Assembly: GCA_951812925.1 (NCBI GenBank)
Contig: OX638369.1
Coordinates: 2,232,001-2,296,000 of the forward strand
Source: Calliopum simillimum
Lineage: Eukaryota > Arthropoda > Insecta > Diptera > Lauxaniidae
Direction: 5' to 3'
DNA length: 64,000 nt
Shown: positions 45,310 to 58,200 of the stretch, piece by piece
Layout: the number at the start of each line of letters is the position of its first letter
How positions within the stretch are numbered: position 1 is the first letter of the stretch
Made by a program: the position numbers and the translations under genes
The notes under the pieces: model-generated
What the model was told of the DNA's origin: nothing
Seen by the model: only the letters and a program-made list of their open reading frames with translations
Database searches by the model: none

Positions 45310-48300
45310 GAAATTTGTCCTTTTTTAGTATTTTTTGTTGGTTTTCTGTTTGTAATTTCAATTTAATTTAATTTATTTACACATTGTTATATGTTCTTTT
45401 TAGTACCCCTGATGATGAAAAAGGATCTTCTCGAAATATTGGGAACAAATTTATACAAATAAACACTTGACCTTATAGCCAAAAAACAAAGAATTAATTT
45501 ATAAAAGGGCATGTTAATAGGGCATTTTTCATAAGTACTTAAATGGCCATCAAAATAAGGAATAAGAAACAAAATTTTAAATTTCAACATTAACAGTCCA
45601 AAACTTTCTAAAATCCTTTTTGACCTCTATTACCAATTCTACCAATAGAAAGCTCATGCAACTGGCTAGAAGTTTGCACATTCTTCTCTTTTTCTTTCAA
45701 GATTTCAACAATTTTGTCATTGGTATTAAATTTCGAAGATATTTACTAGTCTGTAGTAGCATGCATTCTATTCAATTTCGATTATAGATTAAAACCATGT
45801 TCAAAATGTGCATTACTTTTGTCCAAGTTTTCATAGACGGCACATAATTTGCTTGAATGTGATGTTATCTATTAAAAGGTTTTTTTCATTTCTTTTATGT
45901 TTTAATTGTTATTATTGCTCACAAACTCTTTCCAAGACACATTTTTTTTTTTTTATTTTAATTCTGATGATGAATCCTAATAGCTCTAGAAAATTCAGTT
46001 TCTTTTTAAGTAGTCCATTAATAAATCATTTTTCTATTGCATAAATATTTTGTATCTTAATTGGTCCATTTGATCAATGTATCTTTGTTTTAACATTCAT
46101 TTATTGTAAGTTTGCATTTATCTAAACTCTATTCATAGCTCAATAGACTACGTACCTACATCTATTATTCATAAAGAGAAATAAAAATTTTTTGGCAGAT
46201 ACAAATTGCTGTGTGTAACAACAATAGAACAACTCATGTTTTGTGCTAAAACCCAAATAAAAATACACCAGAGGTCAAAAAAAAAAAACACCACGTTGTT
46301 AGCCTAAAAATATGTGCCCATTGACTCTGCCTACCGAACATTTTGTCCATTTGTGCGTCGCCCGACATTTGACAGCCTAAAATACCAACACTCAACTGAA
46401 CGCAACTTAACTCACTTGAGTGCGAATGTATTTTTATTTTCCTTTTTTTTAAGAGAAAACCAACAAAATCTCTAGTTGTTGCCACCAATTTAACAAATAT
46501 AAATTTTCATCAACCCTGACATTGTTGAAAATGTTGAACTCGTTTTCCTTTTTTCTCCGCTAGACCGCCTTCTCAGAATACATTGTGGCCTGAAGTTGAA
46601 CACCAATTGAATTTCTTTCTCATAAATTCATTTTTTTCACAGAAGTATGGCAACACTTTGACTCTATTATGAATGTATAATATATTTTATGGGTTTTTTT
46701 TTTTTTGCTTCTTTCAAAAGTGGCGGTATACGAAAAAGTGTCATTTGGTTTGTTCGGCGCCTACTTCGTTTAGGCGGAATTGTAGTAATTTATGGTGTTT
46801 GGTCCTTTTTTATATTTTTTGCTTCTATTGAATCAGAACGGCAACTTTATTTGAATTGAAGGGAAAGCCTGAAGAATGCTGATTTGTGGTTTCATATAAT
46901 TTGGTAACTTACAGTGGGAAAATGACAACGAAAAATCAAAAATCGTTCATCTTTAGCTTTGTTTTTAAACAGAAAAAGTTATGAATTGAAAGCGTATAAA
47001 ATGGAAGATTCTTCAATTTTACTCATACTTAGAAAGACATATTGCCGAAACCCTTTATACTGTACACTAGGGTGGCCGTTAAACGCAAAGTAATGATGAA
47101 TTGTCGTAAATCGACTCCGGTTTTTATGTTGAACCCTGATGGGCTCTTTTGGTAAATGAGTAAAAAGGAACAATTAGGTAAAGAGAATTGTTATAGCCGT
47201 AGTCTGATTGGGATTAGAAATGGACATGATCAGTTAATGTTCACTCTGTACCCTTACGTTATCCAAATTAATTCCCGATATCGTCATTCCCATAAGAAGA
47301 CTACTTTTAATTACACAATGTAACAAATTGAGCAAAAATAATTCTGAATGATCTCAATAACTTTTTTTTGAATCCGGTAAACGTTTTTTTAATCTGAAAT
47401 CGCCGCAATCGCGGTGCCTTACCACCTTTTTGAATGAATTTGATATGCGCAAATGTTCGCTAAAATCAATTCCTACATTCTTGATGACTTAAAGAAAGTT
47501 GAGCACATCGAATCTAACAATTACCCCCGACCTTCCGTTATTGCCTTTTTGTGGCATTTGAAAAACCCCTTTTCAAAAATTTGGTCATATCATGAAAACG
47601 GTCCAGAAAACTATCACGGTCTATTTGAGAAAAAGTTCTTCCTGTAAAAATAAAAAGAGTCACTTTAGGCGTCAACCACAAAGGGTGTACAAATTTTATG
47701 ATGTATGTGTGTATTCAGTGACCCTTGATATTTTTTCATGGAGGGGCTTTTTTCTTGAATAGAGTTTGATAGTTTTCTGCACCGTTTGCACGATATTATC
47801 AAATTCTTAAAAAGAGGGCTATAATTTTCCCCAAAAAGCGATAAAGGGAGCCAAAGGGGACATTGTCATTTGAGGGAAAAACAATTTCTTGATTTAATGT
47901 GCACAACTCAGTTAAATGATTGATATTAACAGACTTTTGTGCATATTAAATAAGCTCCAAAAAAGTGGATACGTTACTTTTCCGACTGCAGACCTGAAAA
48001 AAAAGGTGCCAGATTCGGAATCAGTGACCCTAAAATAAGTCAAAAAACTTTGTGTTTCACATTGTAATTTAAAGAATTACTTAATAAAAGTTTAACAAAA
48101 AAAATCAATAAATTAAATTAAACAAAACCAAATGAAACATGTTATCCATTTTGAAAATTTGTGTTAAATATACAGAGATTACATAACTACGACATTCTGA
48201 CGACACACATTATACGCAGACATATACGACTACATACAAACTTAAATACATATATTGACAACAGGTTTCCTAAAATATCCACATGATTGTGCCGGATTCA

Positions 48301-49148
48301 TCGCTTTGCTTTATTTAGTCCTTTTTTAATGTGAAATTATGCAAAACATTGGTGTCTTGCTGCTGCTGCTGGGAATTTCGTAATTTTGTGCTTGTCTGTC
48401 GGCTTGCCAGTGTGTGTTTATTAGTGTAAATGTATGTGTATATGCATATTGTTGTGAATAGATGCTTGTGTGTGTGCATTGATTTAGAACATTTTAGTTC
48501 ACTGAAAATGATTTTTTGCGTAAAGCCTCAATAACGATTAAGGATATAAATTTAGCTACAAGGTTTATGAGACATAAGTAAATTGATTGATGAACAAAGA
48601 TGAAGAGTACAAAGAGTAAATGCAATACATAATTTAGAGTTTAATAGTTCAATGAGTTGCAAAAAATAATTATTTTTAATATACTTTTACTTTTTGTAAA
48701 CATGAGTAAAATAAATTGAACATAAAAATTACAAATTGTTTTTCCGCCAAAAAGTATGCAATGAATTGTAATTTTTCCAATAACATTCACTAAACTGCTT
48801 ACTTTTTCAATTTTCACAGTGAAAACAGCACGAACAACAACAATAACAGTGAAACATCACTCTTAATCGCACTTCATTAACATAATTTGACATGTTTTTG
48901 ACACTTGTCAGCTGTCAAGTACAATATAAACAAAAACGTTTCGAATATGAAATCGCAAATTATATTTCGGTAGACTGCTGTTGAGGTGTCAACATAATTA
49001 GCAACAGCGAACATACCTAAGTAACGAAATAAAAAGAAGTTACCAAGTTTGGGATGTAGAGTGTAAGGCAAAAAATAAGAACACACATGAATATTCTTAA
49101 ATAAACTATGTACAAGCTAATTAAGGCCAAGAATGGGATTTTTTGTTA
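45310..49148. other. AT-rich DNA without recognisable genes
   Basis: Contains a short (TGC)n run at about 48357-48371, A/T tracts and short frames only. TAGGGTGGCC at 47068 looks like a transposon end, but no partner was found. Confidence 0.4.
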
Positions 49149-49156
49149 CTGGGTTG

Positions 49157-52100
49157 TAGCGTGCAGCAAAATTCAAAAAAATTGAGTGCATCAAAAATTA
49201 TCATAGATTAAGACCTTAAAACAAAGACTGCATACTAAGTTTCGGTCAAAACCCCCAAAAAGATGGCCCGCCCGGGGCGTGAATGAAGGTCTAAATGACA
49301 AAAATCATTGTTTTTTCACAGCTTTTTTAATTTATCTCGAAAACCACGAAATTATCATCCTAAATCTTTGAAAAGGATTAATTTTCTATATCTTTTGTTT
49401 TTTTCTCATTGCTCTACAGTGAAGTTTGCCCTATGGAAGTCCCGGAAGAAGTTTAAAATTTTTGATTCAAAAAACGGTTTTTTTTCTATAACTCAATATA
49501 CAAGACACACACAAACACTTTAGACCTCAACAAATGTAGAAAATCTATTTCCTATAGTTTTGCTTTCAAATCTTTATTCTAAAAGTAAACGGTTTCCCGC
49601 TAGAGGTCGAAATTTGTTAAAAATAATTGTATATCATGAAAAAGTGACCTTTTATTATTTTTGTTTTAAAATATACCCAAAATTTTGATTAGAAACTAAT
49701 GAAAAAATTAAAGACTTTCAAACATGGTCTTCAGAATGGATATTGGATTAAAATTGTGCGAGATATGATAACTCTAGCATACTTTTTTTTGTGAAGGTGT
49801 GATTTTGGGTATTTTTTTTTTCACAGTGTATTTTGTTACCAAAACTTAAAAATTTTTTATTTGTACTACATTATGCCAAAACGTGATAAACGGCGCATTT
49901 TTCAAGAATAAGAACGTCAAAATTAGTTTGTGGGTTCCTTGCGAATTTCAGCCTGAGATTTCCGATATTTTTAAATTTTTGTCAAAAACGCCTTTTTTTT
50001 GAATATGAGAGAGTGTATACACTAAAAAGCGTAAAAAATGTGCACAGTAATATTCCAAAAACTATAAGACATACAATTTGCTATATTTTGTTCCTGAAGA
50101 TCTTGTTTCTACAGCTAAGAGTTTGTGCACTAGAGGCCGATTTATGTGATAAAAAAATCGAATTTTTAGAAATTTTTATTTTGCAGCGACCTTTAAATTT
50201 TTTTCTTTAAAAATTTTCTCAAAACTTTAGTAAGAAACTTAAGAAGAAGTCATAAGCTTTCAAACGTGATCTATTGAATAAAAATCGGTTAAACTTTTCG
50301 CGAGATATGACAGTTTTTATATATTCTGTGATACAAAAAAATAACTAACAATCATATCCATACAATAAAAAAATACTCTAATATCTCCCTCTTATAGCTC
50401 TTATATCTTGCGTAGGTTTTAGCCGATTTCTATTTGGAAGACCATATTTGAAAGCTCTTAATTTTTTCATTAGTTTCTAATCAAAATTTTGGGTATATTT
50501 TAAAACAAAAACAATAAAAGGTCACTTTTTCATGATATACAATTATTGTGAACAAATTTCGACCTCTAGCGGGAAACCGTTTACTTTTAGAATAAAGATT
50601 TGAAAGCAAAACTATAGGAAAATAGATTTCCTACATTTGTTGACGTCTAAAGTGTTTATGTGTGTCTTGTATACACGGTGTGCCTTAACCCGTTCTAAAT
50701 CGGACGTCGTAGCACATCAAATTTTTTTCCAGATTCTGTTTACTTATCGTTAAAATGATGTATAAAAAAATTTTCACTCGTGACTTTTCGACTAAATTTT
50801 GAGATAATCGCTTTTCCAATTGGGGCATTTTCCCATACAAAAAGAAAAAAAAAAATTTTTTAACTACATTAAACAAAAATTAAAATAATCACAATCGATG
50901 TGTTTTGCGATGCTTAACGCGAATCCAACCTCAGAATTGCTCTATCGTGTATAGTTTATGAGATATTGTAATCTAAAGACCAAAAAAATTAGTTTTTTGC
51001 CCTTTTTTGAAGCTATATAACTATGTAACATATCATTTATTCGTCAAATGTGGCTTAAACACTTGAAAGCCCCAATCTTTTGCTTTAAAACCTAATTTAA
51101 ATTATATTTATATCTTCATGCTTCTAAGAGATATCGTAGACCGAAATATAGTCAAGACGGGTTTTTTGCACTTTTGTGTCTTTTTAGGTTAGGATATCTT
51201 TGAGGAAAAAAAAGACATCAACATAATTTAAATTAGGTTTTAAAGGCAAAGATTAGGACTTTAAAGTTGCTTACCAGATTTAACGAAATTAAAATTTCTT
51301 TCACATTTTAAACATGTTCAACGAACCGACTACTCCTAAATTCAGCCGTTTGACACCCGAGTGTTGTTGTTACGTGTATGGCATACGGCTGAATTTTGAA
51401 ATGGTCGGTTCGTTGAACATGTTTAAAATGTGAAAGAAATTTTAATTTCGTTAAATCTGGTAAGCAACTTTAAAGTCCTAATCTTTGCCTTTAAAACCTA
51501 ATTTAAATTATGTTGATGTCTTTTTTTTCCTCAAAGATATCCTAACCTAAAAAGACACAAAAGTGCAAAAAACCCGTCTTGACTATATTTCGGTCTACGA
51601 TATCTCTTAGAAGCATGAAGATATAAATATAATTTAAATAAGGTTTTAAAGCAAAAGATTGGGGCTTTCAAGTGTTTAAGCCACATTTGACGAATAAATG
51701 ATATGTTACATAGTTATATAGCTTCAAAAAAGGGCAAAAAACTAATTTTTTTGGTCTTTAGATTACAATATCTCATAAACTATACACGATAGAGCAATTC
51801 TGAGGTTGGATTCGCGTTAAGCATTGCAAAACACATCGATTGTGATTATTTTAATTTTTGTTTAACGTAGTTAAAAAAATTTTTTTTTTCTTTTTGTATG
51901 GGAAAATGCCCCAATTGGAAAAGCGATTATCTCAAAATTTAGTCGAAAAGTCACGAGTGAAAATTTTTTTATACATCATTTGAACGATAAGTAAACAGAA
52001 TCTGGAAAAAAATTTTATGTGCTACGACGTCCGATTTAGAACGGGTTAAGGCACACCGTGTATATTGAGTTATAGGAAAAAAACCGTTTTTTGAATTAAA

Positions 52101-52426
52101 AGCTTTTAACTCCTTCCGGGACTTCCATAGGGCAAACTTCACTGTAGAGCAATGAGAAAAAAACAAAAGATATAGAAAATTAATCCTTTTCAAAGATTTA
52201 GGATGAATTATTACCAATAATTTCGTGGTTTTCGAGATAAATTAAAAAAACTGTGAAAAACAATGATTTTTGTCGTTTAGACCTTCATTCAAGCCCCGGG
52301 CGGGCCATCTTTTCGGGGGTTTTGACCAAAACTAAGTATGCAGTCTATGTTATAACGTCCGCTCCTAAGATAATCTTTGATACATCCATTAATTTTCCCA
52401 TTATTTCGAAAAAGTGCTGCACCCTA
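49157..52426. mobile_element. hAT-like foldback element with 8-bp target duplication
   Basis: The left end TAGCGTGCAGCA pairs with TGCTGCACCCTA at the right. The 8-bp sequence CTGGGTTG flanks both ends (49149-49156, 52427-52434). TAGNG termini and an 8-bp duplication are the hAT signature. The arms can be followed inward through GATGGCCCGCCCGGG, TCTCGAAAACCACG, AAACTTCACTGTAGAGCAATG and GGGCAAAC; the right arm is interrupted by the 1,387-bp element at 50674. Without it the element is about 1.88 kb. The core (about 49760-50390) holds diverged repeats of the arm sequence. No transposase. Confidence 0.82.
50674..52060. mobile_element. nested foldback element, 1,387 bp, TATA-flanked
   Basis: It begins CACGGTGTGCCTTAACCCG and ends with the reverse complement CGGGTTAAGGCACACCGTG. 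TATA lies on both sides (50670-50673, 52061-52064). Removing the element and one TATA restores CTTGTATATTGAG, which is mirrored in the intact left arm of the outer element near 49490-49507. The arms are about 660 bp and nearly identical around a loop at about 51336-51394 (GTGTTGTTGTTACGTGT). No ORF of substance. Confidence 0.88.
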
Positions 52427-52434
52427 CTGGGTTG

Positions 52435-52978
52435 CCATTAACATGTTACTATTAGCACGATTTCAGTCTTTAGCTACGAGTTTCAACAGTAGTTGCTATT
52501 TTCTTCCTTCTTTTTTAAATTAATTTTAATGCTGCACTCTCAATTAAATTTTTCCTTTTTCGCTCTTAATACTCATTACCATCATCAACATCATCATCAT
52601 CATTTGTAATACGCTTGCGAAAATACTTAAGAGATTTATAGTTTTCAGGCGATGTTATAACGTTGCATTTTTTTGTGCATTGCAATGGCAGCAATAAAAA
52701 CATCACTTTCTACGAATACACTCTGAAAAATTATTTACTAACCAGTTAGGGTGTACCTTTGGTTTGGCCAAAAACTAAACACCCTACACTGTAAGATTTT
52801 GAAAATATTGCATGTATAGAAAGTGCGATGTTTTCTTGGCCAAAGTTACTTAGTTTTTACTAAGAGCTTGCTATTGTTTTTGTGTCAAATTTTGTTTGTT
52901 GCATTATCTCAAAAGCCGCTTTCACTATGGCATTTAGTGAATAGAAGGTATCACGTTCTCTTGTCCGAATCATCCGCA
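52435..52978. other. AT-rich spacer with (ATC)n
   Basis: (ATC)n at about 52579-52602. The word TTGCATTATCTCAAAA at 52898 recurs at 55236 on the far side of the LINE, and a variant lies at about 55311, suggesting a locally repeated target region. Confidence 0.4.
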
Positions 52979-53210
52979 TTTTTTTTTTTTTTTTTTTTAA
53001 TTTAATTTAATTTATTTAATTATCACATTAGTGCTATAAGACTTAGTCTTTTGATGCACAAAAAAATCAGTATACATATAGGAACAAATACTTAAATCTA
53101 ATACAAATTATCTTATCATAACTTTTTTTTTCAAATATTAATTACTTTTAAAATGTGGAAGACTATATATCATAATTTTATTTTATTTTATTTTTTTTTT
53201 ATTTTTTTTT

Positions 53211-54087
53211 TAGTAAATACCCAAGAGGAAAAATTTCTAGCGCTTCTGATCCAAGCACTTCAAAAGTGCTTGTCCTCATAGAAATTTAGAAGTACTATCA
53301 CAATAATTTTTTATAAGGCTGCAGTAAGAACACCGTGAGTTCGAACCCAGTGCGGGAGATTTTTTTTTTACTTTTTTTTTGCTTTATTTTTTTTTTTAAT
53401 TAAATATTTTTTATTCTACATCTTTTATTTCACTTTTCTATTTTCCTTTCTCTTATTAATTTACTTTTGTTTAACCGAATGGAAATTGATTACACAATGA
53501 TTCCATTTAAGGCTGCAGTAAGAACAACGTGAGTTCGAACCCAGCCCGGGTGATTTTTTTTCCGTTTTTTTATTTGTTTTTGCTTTATTTTTTTTTTTTA
53601 TTAAAATATTTTTTATTCAACCTTTTTTATTTCACTTTTCTATTTTAATTTCTCATTTTTATTTACTTTTGCTTACTTGAATTGAAACTGATTGCACAAT
53701 GATTCTATGTAATGCTGCAGGACAACATTTGCTTAATATACAAATTTAATACCTCTTCACATCATCGGGCGTTGGTGGAGCGGTCTAAAGGGTTGGTAAA
53801 TGTAAGAAAAAAATATCTAGCACGCGGAGGGTCGTGGATTCAAATCCTGGCGCGGCCAGTTTTTTTTTTTTTTTTTTCTTTTTTTTTCTTGTTTTTAATT
53901 TTATTGAAAAAACGCTTACCGCAGCATTACAAATAAGCGCTTTAAAAACTCTTTTTTGGTGAGGCTGCGGTAAGCTTTTGCTCGCTTACATCCTATGACA
54001 TGCAATGTTAAAAAGAAAGTATTGTATTGGTGAAAAGGATGCACTTCAGAAGGGTTTTTGAAGCACTTCTTTTCCCCTTGGGTACTA
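53211..54087. repeat. insert with inverted ends and tRNA-like tandem units
   Basis: The left end TAGTAAATACCCAAGAGGAAAA is mirrored at the right by TTTTCCCCTTGGGTACTA. Both ends also carry CACTTCAAAAGTGCTTG- or GAAGTGCTTC-type words. Inside are units of about 195-200 bp that begin AAGGCTGCAGTAAGAAC (53315, 53509; a partial unit at 53711), each with GAGTTCGAACCCAG followed by a T-run. The outer edge at 54085-54087 also supplies the stop codon of the LINE ORF. No flanking duplication was resolved. Confidence 0.6.
53767..53857 (+). ncRNA. tRNA-like (Leu/Ser-type) pseudogene or SINE head
   Basis: TGGTGGAGCGGTCTAA fits a type-2 tRNA box A (D-arm) and GGATTCAAATCC at 53836-53847 fits box B (T-arm). 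A T-run begins at 53860, a Pol III terminator. The acceptor stem does not pair convincingly and the middle is irregular, so it is not a functional tRNA gene. Its origin from a tRNA is well supported by the two boxes. Confidence 0.55.
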
Positions 54088-55230
54088 ATTATTTTTAAAA
54101 AAGTTGAATATATCAGTTCTAAAATTGCTCCAATTCAAATTATGCCTAAGTGAGTTTGGCAGATAATTCCACACTCTTATGGTATTGATGAAAAAGAATC
54201 TGCTTGAGTTTAAAAAATTAAACTCCGGAATGATAAAACTTGTGTATCTTTTTGTTCGACTAAACTGTAATTTATTATACAAATAAACAGGGGAGCGGTT
54301 TAAAATAATATTACGTAGAAATATACAATTTCTTGCGTACATGTAATCATCCAGTTCACAACCAAGGATTGCACAACGCTGTTCTGAAATGTGGTCAAAT
54401 TTTCTCAGTGAAAAAACATAACGCACAGCACAGTTAAAAGCAACAAGTAGTTTATGGCTTGAAGCTGAATCAAGTTTACAGTATACATTTTCAGCATAAG
54501 TAATAATGGGGAGAATTAGTTGCTTAACAAGCCCTATCTTAGTGTTCTGAGGAGTAAAAACGGACGATAAACGAAGATTTCTCAAAACACAGTAAATTTT
54601 GCAAACCACCATGTTAATGTGATCTACAGCACTTAAACTTGAATTAAGGTGAAAACCTAAGCTCTTAACTTTACTCACAAAATCAAGTTTGTCAGGTCCA
54701 ATACAGATATCTGAAAAATCCAAGCCAACGGTTATGTTTTTTGAAATTGGCAATACCTTACATTTAGAAGGATTAAGTTTGAGGTGATTTTTACTAGCCC
54801 AAGTGTTAATTTTATCTAAATCTTCATTTAGACAACAACATAAATCCTCAATAAAACCACTCCTACGTGAGATGTAGAGCTGTATATCATCAGCATAGCC
54901 ATGAACTTCTGAGTGTTCACATACTCCGAATAAATCATTAATAAACATAACAAAAAGTAATGGACCAAGTATAGAACCTTGCGGTACTCCCGAGGTTATG
55001 GAGCTGTAACTTGAATAGCTGTTACCAACTTTTACCCTTTGTCTCCTTCCAGTTAGATAACTTTTAATAAGATGGATATCAGAGTTACCAAAACCAAATA
55101 ACTCAAGTTTTTTACAAAGCAAAGTATGATCAATGCTGTCAAATGCCTTAGTAAAATCGAGTAGGCACAAAAGAGTAATCTTATTCTGATCAAAGAGATT
55201 GCATTTCCTATGTTCTGTGTCTGAGGGCAA
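54085..55230 (-). CDS. LINE reverse transcriptase, C-terminal two-thirds
   Basis: 381 open codons; the first codon is TTG, so the true N-terminus is lost. RT motifs in order: LLDFTKAFDSIDH (motif A with the catalytic Asp), SGVPQGSILGPLLF (motif B), YADDIQLYI (motif C, catalytic YADD) and LKLNPSKCKVL (motif D region). The tail has RNTIRVWNYLP-like spacing typical of CR1/Jockey-superfamily ORF ends (FINTIRVWNYLPNSLR). No stops or frameshifts, so the copy is relatively young. The endonuclease domain is absent, so it cannot move by itself. Confidence 0.85.
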   Translation of the reverse strand: MPSDTEHRKCNLFDQNKITLLCLLDFTKAFDSIDHTLLCKKLELFGFGNSDIHLIKSYLTGRRQRVKVGNSYSSYSSITSGVPQGSILGPLLFVMFINDLFGVCEHSEVHGYADDIQLYISRRSGFIEDLCCCLNEDLDKINTWASKNHLKLNPSKCKVLPISKNITVGLDFSDICIGPDKLDFVSKVKSLGFHLNSSLSAVDHINMVVCKIYCVLRNLRLSSVFTPQNTKIGLVKQLILPIITYAENVYCKLDSASSHKLLVAFNCAVRYVFSLRKFDHISEQRCAILGCELDDYMYARNCIFLRNIILNRSPVYLYNKLQFSRTKRYTSFIIPEFNFLNSSRFFFINTIRVWNYLPNSLRHNLNWSNFRTDIFNFFKNN

Positions 55231-55245
55231 TTTGGTTGCATTATC

Positions 55246-58200
55246 TCAAAAACGCATTCAGTCTGGCATTTTTTTTTTTTTAGAGCTTAAACTCACTGAT
55301 CTTAGTATTTTGGTTGCGTTATCTCAAGTAATACTTTTAATAATATTGCGTTATTAATATATATTTAATGTGAGCGGTAGGGATGCTTGTTTACCGATTT
55401 TGCTCATTTTCAGTCCAATGAGCTAACGAGTTGATAACGAAGGCTATTTACCAAATTTCATTGAATCATCTTGCTTGGTTTTACTGTGAAAAACATTTCC
55501 ACGGACAGACACCCAGCCAGATGGACATGGCAATATTGATTCAAGATGTATATATTTTTCATACCTGCCGTTCCCCTATCTGCGTTACAAACGGATAAAT
55601 AAAGTCAATAAACACTGGGTGTAGGATATAAAAATGTCCAAAGTTATCTATTCGGAAGAGTTGAAAGTTCTTGCAATGCTTTTAACTTAGGTTGGATCAG
55701 GGAAAATCATATTGATCCGGGAGAACCATATGCTCGGAATTGAATGAATGAAATGGAATGAAAACAGTATTTGAATTTGTTCGAATCAAGTGCCATAATA
55801 ATCGGTTATTTGACCAATATCATTTTTTCTAAATCCATCAAAACACATCCCCATTTTAGAAATTACCAAAATATCATCCAATTCATATACTTTCAAAATA
55901 AACAGCTCATTTATCCAAAATACAAAAACTTTTTAGATAAATGAAATGAGTATATTACGGAAGGACTTACAAAAGTTCACTCGTATTCAACTGAGCCATT
56001 TATTTTGAATGTGGGGTAAGTCCGTCTTTTGCTAATCCAAGACATTTAAAGTTTTGGGCTTGAGTAAATAAATAAATATTGGGAAGCACTTGTAGACATT
56101 TCTTTAGTATTTCGTATATAAGTGTATTATCCAATAACGATTATGGTGCTGGCTAAAAAATGTATGCAAAAAATAAAGGTTGTAATCTATATGTTAATAC
56201 GCAAGACAAAAACCTGTCCATCTTTATTTACTATGTTAGAAATGGAGTACGACTTTAAAATATGCACCATTAGAAAGTTATTTAAGTATAGATGTGCATA
56301 AAGTTATATTTGGCTAGAATTATTCCAGGGATGATAAATGGGCTTTCCTATTTCGAAAGTGCTGAATACACTGGTGAAAAATCGAGTGAAATCAAATCCG
56401 TACCACGCCTTATTTTCCATGATTAGATACTTCAATATGTTTCGTCTGGCAAACTCTACATAATTTGTTTATAGATAAAAAGAGCTTATAAAGCTTATAA
56501 CCGTACTTACTAACCTCAATTTCAAAATTAAGACCTCAATTATTTTTTCTTTGTTTTTTGTTTCATTCTGATGATTTCTTTATAAATATTTATTAAGCAT
56601 TTTTTTAAGTATTGAAAAAGTTTGGAGACACGCAGGTGTAATGATTTTTTGAATCATTTCACATAGCACACTTACTGTGGAAAATTTTGAATATGCATTG
56701 GCGCGTAAGCAATCATCAGTTCAATTAAATATTTCTTCTTTTTTTTTTTGCTTTGAAAATTCTGAAAATCACATAGAATTAAAAACACATGTCCATTATT
56801 TGCAAACATCAGCAACGAAAAAAAAGCTTCAAGCAAATGTTGGTGAAATGAATAAATTTTTTTTTTTTTCGTTTTTTATGATTTTTCCGTTGTTTTAGTT
56901 ACCAAGAGATTTTTTTCGGTGTATTCGAAATTTTATTTTTATTAATTCAAGGAAAATGTGCACTGACATGATAAAAACAAAAACAGTTACTACACCCAAA
57001 CATACACACAAGCAGACTTGTGCACCTACAACCTATAAACTATGAAATAAAATAGTCAAGAGCTGAAACTCAAGGAGTGGATAACGGTTGCAGTGGGTTG
57101 AATTATAACACACGCTCTATAGATTAAGTTCCCCGTTTACCCTGTGCTACCGCTGCTACTGCCACTGTTATTTGAAGTGGTAGTTGTAACAGCTGTTTTG
57201 CAGTTCTTGCACATGAAATACCTTGCGTATTTTGCTGTTTTTATTGATGTTTTTTTAGCTGACGATTTTTGATGATTTTCTTGTTATTGTTATTGTTGTG
57301 TTGATGTTTTTACTGCACCAACAGCAACAGCGGCTGCACCAACAGCATTTCATGGTTTTTGACTTTTGTTGTTATTTCCGTTGTTGGCAGTTATATTTTG
57401 GCTACTACTACCAATGATATTGGTGTTGCCAACTGTTGTAGTTAAGCTTGAGGCATGGGGTACAGTGGCACAAAGCTCAAATTGTTGGCATTAAATTTAA
57501 TCTGCTTTTTATGTATTGAGTAAAAGGCTTTTTTGGAAGCAAAATACCTCTTTTTATTTTTATCTTTTTTCATTTTAAATAATGCTATAAGTTGCCATAT
57601 CACACTACACTACGCATGTTTTCGTATAAAATGTACATTTTTCATGTAACCACATATGACACAGTGCACATTGGTTTCAATCATCCATCTGGTTTAGTGA
57701 TTTGTATTTGTCTTCTCCACATGCAACGCGCCGTACTCACTAAATTCATCTTGTAATAAAATATTTTCTTCACCTTCATTCGAAGAAGCATAACTAGTAA
57801 CTAGTTTTTGATACAGGCGAGATTTCACTTAATACCATTTCTGCGGTATGTGACTTGTATTTAAAGTTTGCACAATCAAAAAATGAAATGAAGGTTCTAT
57901 CTGACTAAAGTTCTGCGATTCTGAAGTGACTATACGTCCAAGCGCTTCATATTTGTACTCCCAAACCATATTACTCTCAGTACCTGGATGCCATTTCTCC
58001 TTTTTTAGTGCATACCGAAAAAAAATGCCACGAAACGTTTAAGTATATTCACTCGCGTTCATATCCATCCGAAAAAGAAATCACATTCAATTCTGATTAT
58101 TACTATACACAGTGGGCGGGAATCGGTTGAACACCGGAAAATTTAAGATTCCTGGAACTATTCTGAACAGCTTTTCTTGTTTCCATTTTTCGAAATTTGC

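Larger units (their letters stand above)
52979..55245 (-). mobile_element. CR1-like non-LTR retrotransposon, 5'-truncated and interrupted
   Basis: In minus orientation: truncated RT ORF (55230-54085), 3' UTR, then an AATTAAATT-rich tail ending in poly(A), seen as poly(T) at 52979-52998 on the plus strand. The 3' UTR is split by the insert at 53211-54087. Endonuclease and the first RT motifs are missing. The exact 5' boundary is uncertain (about 55220-55245). Confidence 0.75.

Noticed and set aside
47060..48040. Transposon starting at TAGGGTGGCC
   Set aside because: No inverted partner or flanking duplication could be found downstream.
53767..53857. Functional tRNA-Leu/Ser gene
   Set aside because: Boxes A and B are good but the acceptor stem and anticodon arm do not form properly.
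57130..57440. Opa-like CAG/CTG-rich coding exon
   Set aside because: All frames are interrupted and no splice-bounded open segment is convincing.
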